Of a DNA stretch of 64,000 nucleotides, positions 29,083 to 39,855 are shown in pieces. Location of the stretch: NCBI RefSeq assembly GCF_021353235.1, contig NZ_JAJTWT010000017.1, forward strand, positions 20,078 through 84,077, written 5' to 3'. Under the pieces are notes generated by a model. That model searched no databases and had not been told where the DNA came from. It was given only the letters and a program-made list of their open reading frames with translations. The stretch comes from Pelomonas caseinilytica. GTDB lineage: Bacteria > Pseudomonadota > Gammaproteobacteria > Burkholderiales > Burkholderiaceae_C. How positions within the stretch are numbered: the first letter of the stretch is position 1; the number at the start of each line of letters is the position of its first letter. The position numbers were made by a program, and so were the translations under genes.

Positions 29083-30843
29083 ATGCCACGCAACAGCTTC
29101 CGAACGGCGCGTTCGCGCGCATCCACCCTCGGCGCCTCCCTGATCGCGGCTGCCGCCCTGGCCGCGCCGCCGGCACGGGCCGACGCGCCGGACTTCGGCC
29201 CCCACGTCCACGTGCTCGCCCCCGACACGCCGGGGCTGCAGCAGCGCATCCTGGACATCTACGAGGCCCAGCAGCCCAACCACTTCGGCCCGCGCCGCGA
29301 CGCCATCCTGCTGATGCCCGGCACCTACCGCGACCTGCGCATCCCCGTGGGCTTCTACACCCAGGTGCTGGGGCTGGGCGCGCACCCGGACGACGTCCAC
29401 GTCATCGGCGACTTGCGCTCCACCGCCCTGCTGGCCAACGACAACGCGACGCAGAACTTCTGGCGCGGCGCCGAGAACTTCTCGGTGACGCCGACGCTGG
29501 GCATCGGCGACGGCACGATGCAGTGGGCCGTGTCCCAGGCCATCCCCTTCCGGCGCATGCACGTGCGCGGCAACATGCGGCTGAACCAGAACCAGGGCTG
29601 GGCCAGCGGTGGCTGGTTCTCGGACGTGCGCGTCGACGGCCGCATCGATTCGGTGACGCAGCAGCAATGGATCTCGCGCAACAGCGAGTGGGGCGGCTGG
29701 ACGGGCTCGCACTGGAACATGGTCTTCGTGGGCGTGCGCAACGCGCCCGCCGGCGACTTCCCCGAACCCGGGGCGCGCTACACCCGCGTCGAGCGCACGC
29801 CCCTCGTGCGCGAGAAGCCCTGGCTCTTCGTCGACGCGCAGGGCCGCTATGCCGTGCGCGTGCCGGCCCTGCGCCGCGACAGCGTGGGCGTGTCCTGGGG
29901 CGGTCCCGGCGAGGCACCCGGCCGGACGCTGCCGCTGTCGGCCTTCCACATCGCCCGCCCGGGCGAGACGGCCGCGGCCCTCAACGCCGAGCTGGCCGCT
30001 GGCCGGCACCTGCTGCTGACGCCGGGCGAGTACCTGCTGACGGAACCGCTGCGCGTCATGCGCCCCGGTACTGTCGTGCTGGGCCTGGGCTTCCCGACGC
30101 TGCGTTCCGACAACGGCCAGGCGCTGGTGAAGACGGCCGACGTGGACGGGCTGACGCTCGCCGGCCTCTTCCTCGACGCCGGCCGCGAGCGGGCCGACGT
30201 GCTGATGGAGGTGGGCCCGCCCGGCTCGCGCGCGCGCCATCGCGCCGACCCGACGGTGCTGCACGACGTCTTCTTCCGCATCGGCGGCGCGATGCCGGGC
30301 CGGGTGCGCACGGCGCTGCGCATCAACGCCCACGACACCCTTGTCGACCACACCTGGCTCTGGCGCGCCGACCATGGCGAGGGCGTGGGCTGGACGAGCA
30401 ATCCGGCGCTGCACGGCCTGGAGGTCGACGGCGAGGACGTGACGGTCTACGGCCTCTTCGTCGAGCACTTCCAGGGCCACCAGGTGGTCTGGCGGGGCGA
30501 TGGCGGGCGGGTCTACTTCTATCAGTCCGAACTGCCCTACGACCCGCCGAGCCAGGCGGTGTGGACCAGCCCGACCGGCCGCGGCTTCGCCTCGTACAAG
30601 GTGGCCGACGGCGTCACCCGGCACGAGGCCTGGGGCCTGGGCGTGTACAGCGTCTTCCTGCAGCCCGACGTGCTGCTCGACCGCGCCCTGGAGGTGCCGC
30701 GCCGCCCGGGCGTGCGCCTGCACAGCATGATCACCGTCTGCCTGGCGGACAAGGGCAGCATCGAGCGCGTCGTGAACGACGCCGGCGAGCCGGCCCGCTG
30801 CCGGGGCGGCAGCAACACCTCGACGCTGACGGCCTATCCCTGA
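29083..30843 (+). CDS. Secreted beta-helix protein of unknown enzymatic role
   Basis: A 586-residue protein with a long signal peptide (residues 1-34, ending PPARADA). Two beta-helix halves are suggested. The first runs from HVHVLAPDTPGLQQRILDIY, through MPGTYRDLRIPVGFYTQVLG, to repeated strands around residue 150. The second starts near residue 290 (LNAELAAGRHLLLTPGEYLL) with further NGQALVKTADVDGLTLAGL-type coils. Such tandem helices occur in GH55-like glucanases and in proteins often labelled coagulation factor 5/8 type, but no catalytic residues could be assigned. A LacI-type operator precedes it, pointing to carbohydrate-responsive control. Its 3' end overlaps the convergent coxM-like gene by 10 bases. 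Confidence 0.6.
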   Translation: MPRNSFRTARSRASTLGASLIAAAALAAPPARADAPDFGPHVHVLAPDTPGLQQRILDIYEAQQPNHFGPRRDAILLMPGTYRDLRIPVGFYTQVLGLGAHPDDVHVIGDLRSTALLANDNATQNFWRGAENFSVTPTLGIGDGTMQWAVSQAIPFRRMHVRGNMRLNQNQGWASGGWFSDVRVDGRIDSVTQQQWISRNSEWGGWTGSHWNMVFVGVRNAPAGDFPEPGARYTRVERTPLVREKPWLFVDAQGRYAVRVPALRRDSVGVSWGGPGEAPGRTLPLSAFHIARPGETAAALNAELAAGRHLLLTPGEYLLTEPLRVMRPGTVVLGLGFPTLRSDNGQALVKTADVDGLTLAGLFLDAGRERADVLMEVGPPGSRARHRADPTVLHDVFFRIGGAMPGRVRTALRINAHDTLVDHTWLWRADHGEGVGWTSNPALHGLEVDGEDVTVYGLFVEHFQGHQVVWRGDGGRVYFYQSELPYDPPSQAVWTSPTGRGFASYKVADGVTRHEAWGLGVYSVFLQPDVLLDRALEVPRRPGVRLHSMITVCLADKGSIERVVNDAGEPARCRGGSNTSTLTAYP

Positions 30844-31610
30844 GCACCCGCCACGGCGCGCGCCGCCAGCTCGGGGATGAGGGCCGCGCGGTACTCGGGC
30901 GTGCCGTGCAGGTCGTGGTTGAGCCCCTCGGGGCCGACGCGCACGGCACGGGCCGCGGCGGGGCTCCAGTCGCGGGACAGGGCTTCTTCCAGCGGGGTGC
31001 AGCGGAACACGCCGGGCCCCGCGCCGGTGACGGCCACGCGCACGCCGGCGTCGAAGCGGGCGACGAACACGCCCACCAGCGAGAAGCGCGAGGCCGGCTG
31101 CTTGAACTTCTGCCAGCCGGCCGCGCGCGGCACGGGGAAGCTCACCGCCGTGATGAGTTCGTCGTCCTCGAGGGCGGTGGTGAACAGGCCCTGGAAGAAG
31201 TCGTCGGCCGCGATGGCGCGGCGCTGGGTGTGCACGGTGGCGCCGAGGCCGAGAGTGGCGGCGGGATAGCAGGCGGCGGGGTCGTTGTTGGCGAGGCTGC
31301 CGCCCAGGGTGCCGACGTTGCGCACCTGGCGGTCGCCGATGCGCCCGGCCAGGTCGGCCAGGGCCGGGATGGCCCGGGCCACGTCGGCCGAGGCGGCCAC
31401 GGTGGCGTGGGTGGTCGCGGCGCCGATGCGCACGGCACCGCCGCCGACGGCGATGCCCTGAAGCTCGGGCAGGCGGCGCACGTCGACGAGGCCAGCGGGC
31501 GCCGCCAGGCCGAGCTTGATGGCGCCCAGCAGGCTCTGGCCGCCGGCCAGGAAGCGCTCGTCCGGGCCCAGGGCGGCCGAGGCGGCGGAGGATGCGGCTT
31601 GGTAGTTCAT
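30834..31610 (-). CDS. FAD-binding subunit of a xanthine dehydrogenase/CO dehydrogenase-type hydroxylase (CoxM-like)
   Basis: A 258-residue protein. The two FAD-binding signatures are FLAGGQSLLGAIKLG near residue 22 and NVGTLGGSLANNDPAACYPA near residue 98. The C-terminal FAD-domain block follows (KQPASRFSLVGVFVA). It is the medium subunit that passes electrons from the iron-sulfur clusters to FAD and on to the acceptor. Its ATG (31610) is 20 bases after the stop of the molybdopterin subunit, in a coxS-coxL-coxM order that differs from the canonical M-S-L. Confidence 0.9.
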   Translation of the reverse strand: MNYQAASSAASAALGPDERFLAGGQSLLGAIKLGLAAPAGLVDVRRLPELQGIAVGGGAVRIGAATTHATVAASADVARAIPALADLAGRIGDRQVRNVGTLGGSLANNDPAACYPAATLGLGATVHTQRRAIAADDFFQGLFTTALEDDELITAVSFPVPRAAGWQKFKQPASRFSLVGVFVARFDAGVRVAVTGAGPGVFRCTPLEEALSRDWSPAAARAVRVGPEGLNHDLHGTPEYRAALIPELAARAVAGAQG

Positions 31611-31630
31611 GGTCTTTCCCTCCCGGCCCA

Positions 31631-33988
<2,358 letters not shown>

Positions 33989-33989
33989 T

Positions 33990-34463
33990 TCAAGCCTCCA
34001 TCGCCGTCTTGCCGGCCTGCACGGCCCGCACGATGTTCTGGTAGCCGGTGCAGCGGCAGAGGTTGCCTTCCAGCCCTTCGCGGATGGCGGCCTCGCTGGC
34101 GCAGTCGTGGTGCTGCACCAGGTCGACGGCGCTCATCACCATGCCCGGCGTGCAGAAGCCGCACTGCAGCCCATGGCATTCCTTGAAGGCGGCCTGCATG
34201 GGGTGCATGCGGCCGTCGGCGGCGGCCAGGCCCTCGATGGTGGTCACGGCGGCGCCGTCGGCCTGCACGGCCAGCACGCTGCAGGACTTGACGGCGCGGC
34301 CGTTCAGGTGGACCGTGCAGGCGCCGCACTGGGCGGTGTCGCAGCCGACGTGGGTGCCCGTCAGGGCCAGGTCTTCGCGCAGCAACTGCACCAGCAGGCG
34401 GTCGCTCTCGACCTCCCTGCTGACGGCGCGGCCGTTGACCATCAATTGGATCTTGTGGCGCAT
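33990..34463 (-). CDS. [2Fe-2S] small subunit, CoxS-like
   Basis: A 157-residue protein with both iron-sulfur sites of the family. The N-terminal plant-type ferredoxin cluster is [16 protein letters not shown], followed by KSC. The C-terminal helical cluster is [13 protein letters not shown], followed by [12 protein letters not shown]. It shuttles electrons from molybdopterin to FAD. It is the first gene of coxS-coxL-coxM and diverges from xdhC across 98 bases that must contain both promoters; no clear operator was seen there. Confidence 0.93.
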   Translation of the reverse strand: MRHKIQLMVNGRAVSREVESDRLLVQLLREDLALTGTHVGCDTAQCGACTVHLNGRAVKSCSVLAVQADGAAVTTIEGLAAADGRMHPMQAAFKECHGLQCGFCTPGMVMSAVDLVQHHDCASEAAIREGLEGNLCRCTGYQNIVRAVQAGKTAMEA

Positions 34464-34561
34464 CGCATGTCTCCGTCGTTGTGAGGCGCATGCTCGGCGG
34501 CCTGCAAGGGCTTGTGATTGCCGATTACCCTAGTGGAAATTTCAGTTGGGGGAACAGGGCG

Positions 34562-35542
34562 ATGGACAACCTCGATCTCGGCGTGCTGCGCACGGCCGCC
34601 GGCTGGCGGGCCGAGGGCCGCGGCGTCGTGCTGGGCACCATCACGCGCACCTGGGGCTCGGCGCCACGGCCGGTGGGCTCGCTGGTGGCCGTGCGCGACG
34701 ACGGCCTGATCGCCGGCTCGGTCTCGGGCGGCTGCATCGAGGACGACCTCATCGCCCAGCTGCGGGCCGGCAGCCTGCGGCTGGACCGCCCGGCACCGCT
34801 GCGCTATGGCGTCGGCGCCGAGGAGGCCCGCCGCTTCGGCCTGCCCTGCGGCGGCACGCTGGAGCTCATGCTGGAGCCCGTGGGGCCGCAGTCGGCGGTG
34901 GACGAACTGCTGGCGCGGCTCGCGCGCGGCGAGCGGGTGCGCCGCACGCTGGACCTGGCCACCGGCGCGGTCACCCTGGCCCCGGCCGAGCGCGGGGCCG
35001 ACACGCTCAGCCTCTCGGCCACCGAGCTCACCAGCCACCACGGTCCGCAGTGGCGGCTGCTCGTCATCGGCGCCGGCCAGATGACCGACTACCTCGCGCA
35101 GATGGCCGGTGCACTCGGTTACGGCGTCACGGTCTGCGACCCGCGTGAGGAATACGCCGACGGCTTCGCGCTGCCGGGCGTGACGCTCACGCGGGACATG
35201 CCCGACGACGTCGTGACCGCCTTCCAGGTGGACGACGCGACCGCCATCGTGGCCCTGACCCACGACCCCAAGCTCGACGACCTGGCGCTGATGGAGGCGC
35301 TGAGGAGCGAGGCCTTCTACGTCGGCGCCATCGGCTCGCGCGTCAACCAGGCCAAGCGCCGGGCCCGGCTGGCCGAGCACTTCGGGCTCACGGCCGAACA
35401 GCTCGACCGCCTGCACGGCCCGGTGGGCCTGGACATCGGCGCCCGCACGCCGCCGGAAATCGCGCTCAGCATCCTCGCGGAGATGACGGCGGTGCGGTAC
35501 CGCGCGGCCGGTGCCCGCCACGAGGTCGGCTGCAGCGTTTGA
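34562..35542 (+). CDS. XdhC/CoxF family molybdenum cofactor maturation protein
   Basis: A 326-residue protein. The N-terminal XdhC/CoxI domain includes GVVLGTITRTWGSAPRPVGS and GSVSGGCIEDDLI (conserved cysteine); FGLPCGGTLELMLE follows. The C-terminal Rossmann-like domain has RLLVIGAGQMTDYLAQM and YVGAIGSRVNQAKRRARL. XdhC binds molybdenum cofactor, supports its sulfuration and delivers it to xanthine dehydrogenase-type enzymes. It is divergent from the hydroxylase operon, as expected for a dedicated maturation factor. The ATG at 34562 (MDNLDLGVL) is preferred over 34481. Confidence 0.9.
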   Translation: MDNLDLGVLRTAAGWRAEGRGVVLGTITRTWGSAPRPVGSLVAVRDDGLIAGSVSGGCIEDDLIAQLRAGSLRLDRPAPLRYGVGAEEARRFGLPCGGTLELMLEPVGPQSAVDELLARLARGERVRRTLDLATGAVTLAPAERGADTLSLSATELTSHHGPQWRLLVIGAGQMTDYLAQMAGALGYGVTVCDPREEYADGFALPGVTLTRDMPDDVVTAFQVDDATAIVALTHDPKLDDLALMEALRSEAFYVGAIGSRVNQAKRRARLAEHFGLTAEQLDRLHGPVGLDIGARTPPEIALSILAEMTAVRYRAAGARHEVGCSV

Positions 35543-35556
35543 CGTCGCCCGTATTT

Positions 35557-35845
35557 CGGGCCGAGCGCCGGGCTGCCAAGGGTCAGAGCCCCTTGGCCTG
35601 TCGTAGGCACAAGCAGTCCGCAGGGACTGCTTGTGTCCGACTCCAGTTCACCAAGCCGGCCCGCCTGGCGATGTGCTCGCGGCTCAATGCCGCGAGCATC
35701 GCCGTCCCCTCGGGGGCTGAGGCCGGACACGGCAAGTCCTGTGGACTTGTCGTGCCTGCCGAAGAGCAGCCGCTCTGTCGGCTGCGCGGTCTGCAAGACC
35801 GACTGGGCTCGCCGGCGTCCAGCCGGGCGAGACCAGGCGAGGGGC
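35557..35845 (+). repeat. Serial-hairpin repeat, copy 3 (long form)
   Basis: A 289-bp copy filling the space between the convergent xdhC and DUF6515-like genes. All hairpin modules of copy 1 are present. The central stem reads GCTCGCGGC/GCCGCGAGC where copies 1 and 2 have GCTTGCGGC/GCCGCAAGC, a two-sided change that keeps pairing. Loops differ in the AAGTCC and GCAGCCG hairpins. The last hairpin (CTCGCCGGC with GCCGGGCGAG) is unrelated in sequence to its counterparts. It reads in the same direction as xdhC. Confidence 0.85.
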
Positions 35846-35849
35846 ATAT

Positions 35850-36482
35850 CTACCTCATGGTGTAGCCGCGACCGTCCATGCAGGCTTCGACGGCGCGGTT
35901 GAAGACGCTGGCGTCGGCCTGGGCGTTGGGCTGGGTCGTGGCCCAGCGGTTGCAGTCGCGGCGGTCGCTTTCCAGCTGTTCGCTGGACTGGCCGTTGCGC
36001 GGATAGATGATGGGGTCGGCCTTGGGCGGCGGGGGCGGCGGGGCGGGCGCGACCTGGGCCGGTGCCGTCTCGGGCGGCGGCGCGACGACGGCATAGCCTT
36101 CGGGCACGGCGCGGTAGTACACGCCGTTGGCGTAGTAGTAGGGCAGGCCGCCGATGTTGATGGTCACGTAGGCCGGCGGCAGCAGCGGGATGACCAGGCC
36201 CACCGGCGGCAGCACGACTCGGTAGCCCGGGCCGTAGGGCCGGTACCAGACGCCGCCGTGGAACCAGTAGCGGCCCGGGCCGGCGCCGACCACGACGGCG
36301 CCATAGGGCACGTGGGGCGCGACGTAGCCGGGCGCGGGGTAGTAGTGGTCGTGGTGGTAGCGGTTGTCGAACACCATGCCGATGCTGACGCGGCCGTGCA
36401 CGTCGGCCCGGGCCGGCGCGGCGCTCAGGGCGGCGCACAGGGCGAGGGCCGCGGCGCCGAAGGTGGGAAGAAGAGGCTTCAT
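35850..36482 (-). CDS. Secreted Tyr/Pro-rich protein, DUF6515-like
   Basis: A 210-residue exported protein with a signal peptide (MKPLLPTFGAAALALCAALS through PARA). The middle is rich in tyrosine, proline and glycine: YHHDHYYPAPGYVAPHVPYG, then GRYWFHGGVWYRPYGPGYRV, then GLPYYYANGVYYRAVPEGYA. That last stretch is the hallmark of proteins now labelled DUF6515. A proline-rich linker leads to a C-terminal part with two cysteines (RRDCNRWATTQPNAQ, EACMDGRGY). Function unknown, probably envelope-associated. The ATG at 36482 gives the best signal peptide. Confidence 0.75.
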   Translation of the reverse strand: MKPLLPTFGAAALALCAALSAAPARADVHGRVSIGMVFDNRYHHDHYYPAPGYVAPHVPYGAVVVGAGPGRYWFHGGVWYRPYGPGYRVVLPPVGLVIPLLPPAYVTINIGGLPYYYANGVYYRAVPEGYAVVAPPPETAPAQVAPAPPPPPPKADPIIYPRNGQSSEQLESDRRDCNRWATTQPNAQADASVFNRAVEACMDGRGYTMR

Positions 36483-36604
36483 GGTCGTCTCGTGAAAAGC
36501 CGGGTGGGCAGCCAACGCCCGCAGGCTGAGGGGCGTGCACTGCGAGGGTATTTCGGCAACGTAAAGTTCGCCGCTTCCCGTCCAAGCCCGTGCCGCCTGC
36601 CGCC

Positions 36605-37231
36605 ATGATCGAACTGCACTACTACCCGAGCAACGCCAGCTTCGCCCCGCACATCCTTCTGGAGGAGATGGGCATCCCCTTCGAGCTGCGCGAGGTGGAC
36701 CGGGCCAACAACGAGCACAAGTCGCCGGCCTACTTGAAGCTCAACCCCAACGGCCTCATCCCCGTGCTCGTCGACGGCGACCTGGTGCTCTATGAGACGG
36801 CCGCCATCCTCATGCACCTGGCGGACTGCCATCCCGGCTTCGCTCCGGCGCCGGGCACGCCGCAGCGGGCGCACTACTACAAGTGGATGGTCTGGCTGAC
36901 CAACACGCTGCAGGCCATGCTCATCCACTACTTCTACCCGGACCGCATGGCTTCCGACGCGGCCGAGGTCAAGGCGCGGGCCGAGGCGCAGGTCGCCCCG
37001 ATGCTGGACCAGATGGATGCCGAACTGGCCCGCCACGGCGGCCCGTGGTTCCTGGGCTCGCATTACTCCGCCGTGGACCCGCTGGCCTTCATGCTATGCC
37101 GCTGGACGCGCATGCAAGCCCGCCCGGCCAAAGCGCGGCCGGCCTTGGGGGCTTACCTGCAGCGGGTGCTGGAGCGGCCGGCGACGCAGCGGGTGGTGGC
37201 GAGGGAGAAGTTGGCGGAGCCGGTGTATTGA
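36605..37231 (+). CDS. Glutathione S-transferase family protein
   Basis: A 208-residue protein. The N-terminal thioredoxin-like domain reads IELHYYPSNASFAPHILLEE and carries the glutathione-site loop LNPNGLIPVLVDGDLVLYET (residues about 51-70). The C-terminal helical domain contains FLGSHYSAVDPLAFMLCRW, the conserved N-capping box/hydrophobic staple region. The catalytic residue is probably Ser in SNAS near residue 9. It detoxifies electrophiles or serves a substrate-specific role not predictable here. The gene body runs directly into the second composite repeat. Confidence 0.9.
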   Translation: MIELHYYPSNASFAPHILLEEMGIPFELREVDRANNEHKSPAYLKLNPNGLIPVLVDGDLVLYETAAILMHLADCHPGFAPAPGTPQRAHYYKWMVWLTNTLQAMLIHYFYPDRMASDAAEVKARAEAQVAPMLDQMDAELARHGGPWFLGSHYSAVDPLAFMLCRWTRMQARPAKARPALGAYLQRVLERPATQRVVAREKLAEPVY

Positions 37232-37247
37232 GGATGGGGGTGGGTGT

Positions 37248-37880
37248 TTGAGCCTTTGCGGCTCGGTGCATTTGTTGTGGGTTGCTTTTGCATCGAGCCT
37301 TTGCGACTCGGTGCACCGAGCCGGGAGTCCGCCCCGGCGGGCGGGTAACTTTCTTCTGTCGCGCCAGAAGAAAGTCACCAAAGAAGAGGCGCTCTAAATC
37401 CAGCGCCCTGATGCGCTGAACGCCAAGAAGCGCCCCGAGGCGACCCGCTTCGCTCTCGCTGCTGTCCCTATCCACAGCACCACGAATCGGACCTTCACGC
37501 CGGTTAACGCCGGCTGCACGCCGGGCTCACCAATGAAGGCACCACACGCCACGACGCGCCGCCCGAGCGGCGCTTGCGTTCGACTCGTGAGCACGGCGTG
37601 CAGCCGCGCGTTAGGCGGGATGGCGGTTGATGGATGGCGTTGTGGATAGGGACAGCGGCGAGAGCGAAGCGGTTCGCTTGTAGCCTGGTCCGAGCCTCAA
37701 GCGCGCCGGGGTGCTGGCTTTAAGGCGCCTCTTCTTTGGTGACTTTCTTCTGGCGCCGACAGAAGAAAGTTACCCGCCCTCGCGGGGCGGATTCCCGCGG
37801 CGGTGCACCGAGTCGCAAAGGCTCTTCGCAAAAGCAACCCACAACACAACGCACCGAGCCGCGGAAGGCTCTCAGCACAC
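37248..37880. repeat. Composite inverted extragenic element, copy 2
   Basis: Fills nearly all of the 672 bases between the GST and SppA genes. Its arms, about 37248-37400 and 37725-37880, are inverted copies with the 11-bp hairpins at 37348-37375 and 37742-37770 (stem ACTTTCTTCTG/CAGAAGAAAGT). Together with copy 1 there are four arms in the window. Most of the interior is near-identical to the reverse complement of 7490-7740, so the core is flipped while the arms keep their outward order. Open frames of up to about 128 codons across it are repeat-encoded and not called. No transposase was seen. Confidence 0.8.
37502..37616. repeat. attC-like palindromic core, copy 2
   Basis: A 115-bp palindrome from GGTTAAC to GTTAGGC. 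The ends TAACGCCGGCTGCACGCCG and CGGCGTGCAGCCGCGCGTTA pair with one bulged base. GTTAGGC fits the GTTRRRY box of attC sites exactly, and the opposite end has a single mismatch to RYYYAAC. Orientation is opposite to 7492-7605. Confidence 0.45.
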
Positions 37881-37903
37881 GCCCCGCAAACCGGCCGCGC
37901 CCC

Positions 37904-39772
37904 TCAAGGCACCCCGCACAAGCAGTGCACCGCCGCCGCCCTTTCCCACCGCCCCTGCCCCGCCACCCTCGCCAGATCCTTCAGCGCCGCCAGCTCCTCC
38001 ATCACCGGTGCCGGCAAGGCATCCAGCCCCAGCGAACGGACCAGTGATGGCGCCATCACGTCGCCCAGCGAGGCGAGCAGCCGCTCGCTGCGGCTGAGGT
38101 CGCGCTCGACGTAGACCAGCGGCGGCCGTGCGCCCGCCTTCACGTCCAGCTTGGCGAGACGGGCCGCCGTCTGGATGGCGTCGTCCAGGCTGCCGACCCG
38201 GTCCACCAAGCCGCGCTCCCGAGCCTGGCTGCCCGTCCAGATGCGCCCCTGCGCCACGGCGTCGATCTTCTCGGGCGTGCTCTTGCGCGCCTGGGCCGCC
38301 AGCGTCGTGAAGCGGGCGTAGACGCTGTCGATGCCTGACTGCACCGCCGCCTGCATGCGCGGGTCCAGGGGGCGGCGGGGGTCGTAGCCGCCGGCCAGCC
38401 AGGTCGTGCGCACGCCGCCGGTGTGCAGCGACAGCTTGTCCATCAGCCCCTCGGCCGTGGGCAGGATGCCGAAGACGCCGATGCTGCCGGTGATGGTGCC
38501 GGCGTCCGCGATGACGGCGTCGCTGCTCATCGAGATCCAGTAGCCGCCTGAGGCCGCCACGTCGCCCATGGACACGACGACGGGCTTGCCCGCCTGCCGC
38601 GTCAGCTCCAGCTCGCGCCGCACGATCTCCGACGCGAAGGCGCTGCCGCCCGGTGAATTCACGCGCAGCACCACGGCCTTGATGGCCTCGTCCTCGCGGG
38701 CCTTGCGGATCAGCCGGGCCGTCGAGTCGCCGCCGATGCGGCCCGGGCCGGCCTCGCCGTCGATGATCTCGCCCTCGGCCACCACGATGCCCAGGCCCGG
38801 CTGCAGCTTGTTCGGCGTGCCGGCGTCCTTCACGTGGGCCAGGTATTCGCCCAGCGACACCTGGCGGAAGCTGCGGCTCTGTTCGTCCTTCGCGCCCTTG
38901 GCGATCAGCAGCTCGCGCACCTGGTCGCGCGTCTTCAGGCCGTCCACGAGCTTGGCCTGCAGGGCCAGCTGGGCGGGGTCGCCCTTCAGGGCGGCCAGGC
39001 GCTGCGGCAGCTCTTCGATGCCCCTGGCGATGCTGCCCGCCTCGAGCTTGCGGGCCGCCTCGATGGCGCCGGTGAAGCCGCTCCACAGCTCGCCGTAGAC
39101 CAGGCCTTCGGCCTCGACCGTGGCGGGGCTGGGGCCAGTGGCCGTGTAGGGCTCGGCAAAGCTCTTGTAGGTGCCGACCTTGATGACGTGGGCCGTCACG
39201 CCCAGGCGGTCGAGGGCGTCCTTGTAGTAGGTGCGCCAGCGCCCGAAGCCCTCCAGCATGACCATGCCCATGGGATGCATGTAGACCTCGCTGGCCTGGG
39301 CGGCCAGGAAGTAGCCGCGCTGGCTGAAGCTGTCGCCGTAGGCGATGACGGGCTTGCCGCTCTTCTTGAAGCGCTGCAGCGCCGCGGCCACCTCGTGCAG
39401 GCCCGCCAGGCCCGCGCTGCCCAGGTCGTCCACATCCAGCAGCACGGCGCCGATGGCGTCGTCGCGGGCGGCCTGGTCGAGCACGGCCAGCACGTCGCGC
39501 AGCCGCGTCTGCTTGGCGATGCCGCGGCCTTCGGCCTGGGCCAGCAGCTGCTCGCGCGGGCTGCCGGAGAACTGCTCGACGAGGTTGCCTTCCAGCTTGA
39601 GCACCAGCGTCGTCTTGTCGGCCAGGGGCCGCGGGCCGCGCGCCAGCAGGCCGGCCACCGTCAGGACGATCAGCAGCAGGACCAGCAGGTTCATCAGGGC
39701 GCGGCGGGTGCCGTCCAGCACCCACCACGCCTTGGAGAACAGCCAGCCGATCTTGGAGAACAGGGACTTCAT
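37904..39772 (-). CDS. sppA: Signal peptide peptidase SppA, 67-kDa type
   Basis: A 622-residue membrane-anchored serine protease that degrades cleaved signal peptides. An N-terminal transmembrane helix (LMNLLVLLLIVLTVAGLLA, residues about 27-45) precedes two tandem S49 domains. The catalytic lysine is K203 in VGTYKSFAEPYT in the first half and the nucleophile is S408 in GDVAASGGYWISM in the second half. These match K209/S409 of E. coli SppA, so a Ser/Lys dyad across the domains is intact. Length matches the long Gram-negative form (618). The last residues (VHCLCGVP) lie beside the repeat and may be a recent extension. Confidence 0.94.
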   Translation of the reverse strand: MKSLFSKIGWLFSKAWWVLDGTRRALMNLLVLLLIVLTVAGLLARGPRPLADKTTLVLKLEGNLVEQFSGSPREQLLAQAEGRGIAKQTRLRDVLAVLDQAARDDAIGAVLLDVDDLGSAGLAGLHEVAAALQRFKKSGKPVIAYGDSFSQRGYFLAAQASEVYMHPMGMVMLEGFGRWRTYYKDALDRLGVTAHVIKVGTYKSFAEPYTATGPSPATVEAEGLVYGELWSGFTGAIEAARKLEAGSIARGIEELPQRLAALKGDPAQLALQAKLVDGLKTRDQVRELLIAKGAKDEQSRSFRQVSLGEYLAHVKDAGTPNKLQPGLGIVVAEGEIIDGEAGPGRIGGDSTARLIRKAREDEAIKAVVLRVNSPGGSAFASEIVRRELELTRQAGKPVVVSMGDVAASGGYWISMSSDAVIADAGTITGSIGVFGILPTAEGLMDKLSLHTGGVRTTWLAGGYDPRRPLDPRMQAAVQSGIDSVYARFTTLAAQARKSTPEKIDAVAQGRIWTGSQARERGLVDRVGSLDDAIQTAARLAKLDVKAGARPPLVYVERDLSRSERLLASLGDVMAPSLVRSLGLDALPAPVMEELAALKDLARVAGQGRWERAAAVHCLCGVP

Positions 39773-39855
39773 CGAGGGCCACCTTGCGGATTGATGCCGC
39801 CGATTGTGCAGACTCCTCGCTTAGCATCCGCCGGTCATGTCTGCGAGGAGGCCCC

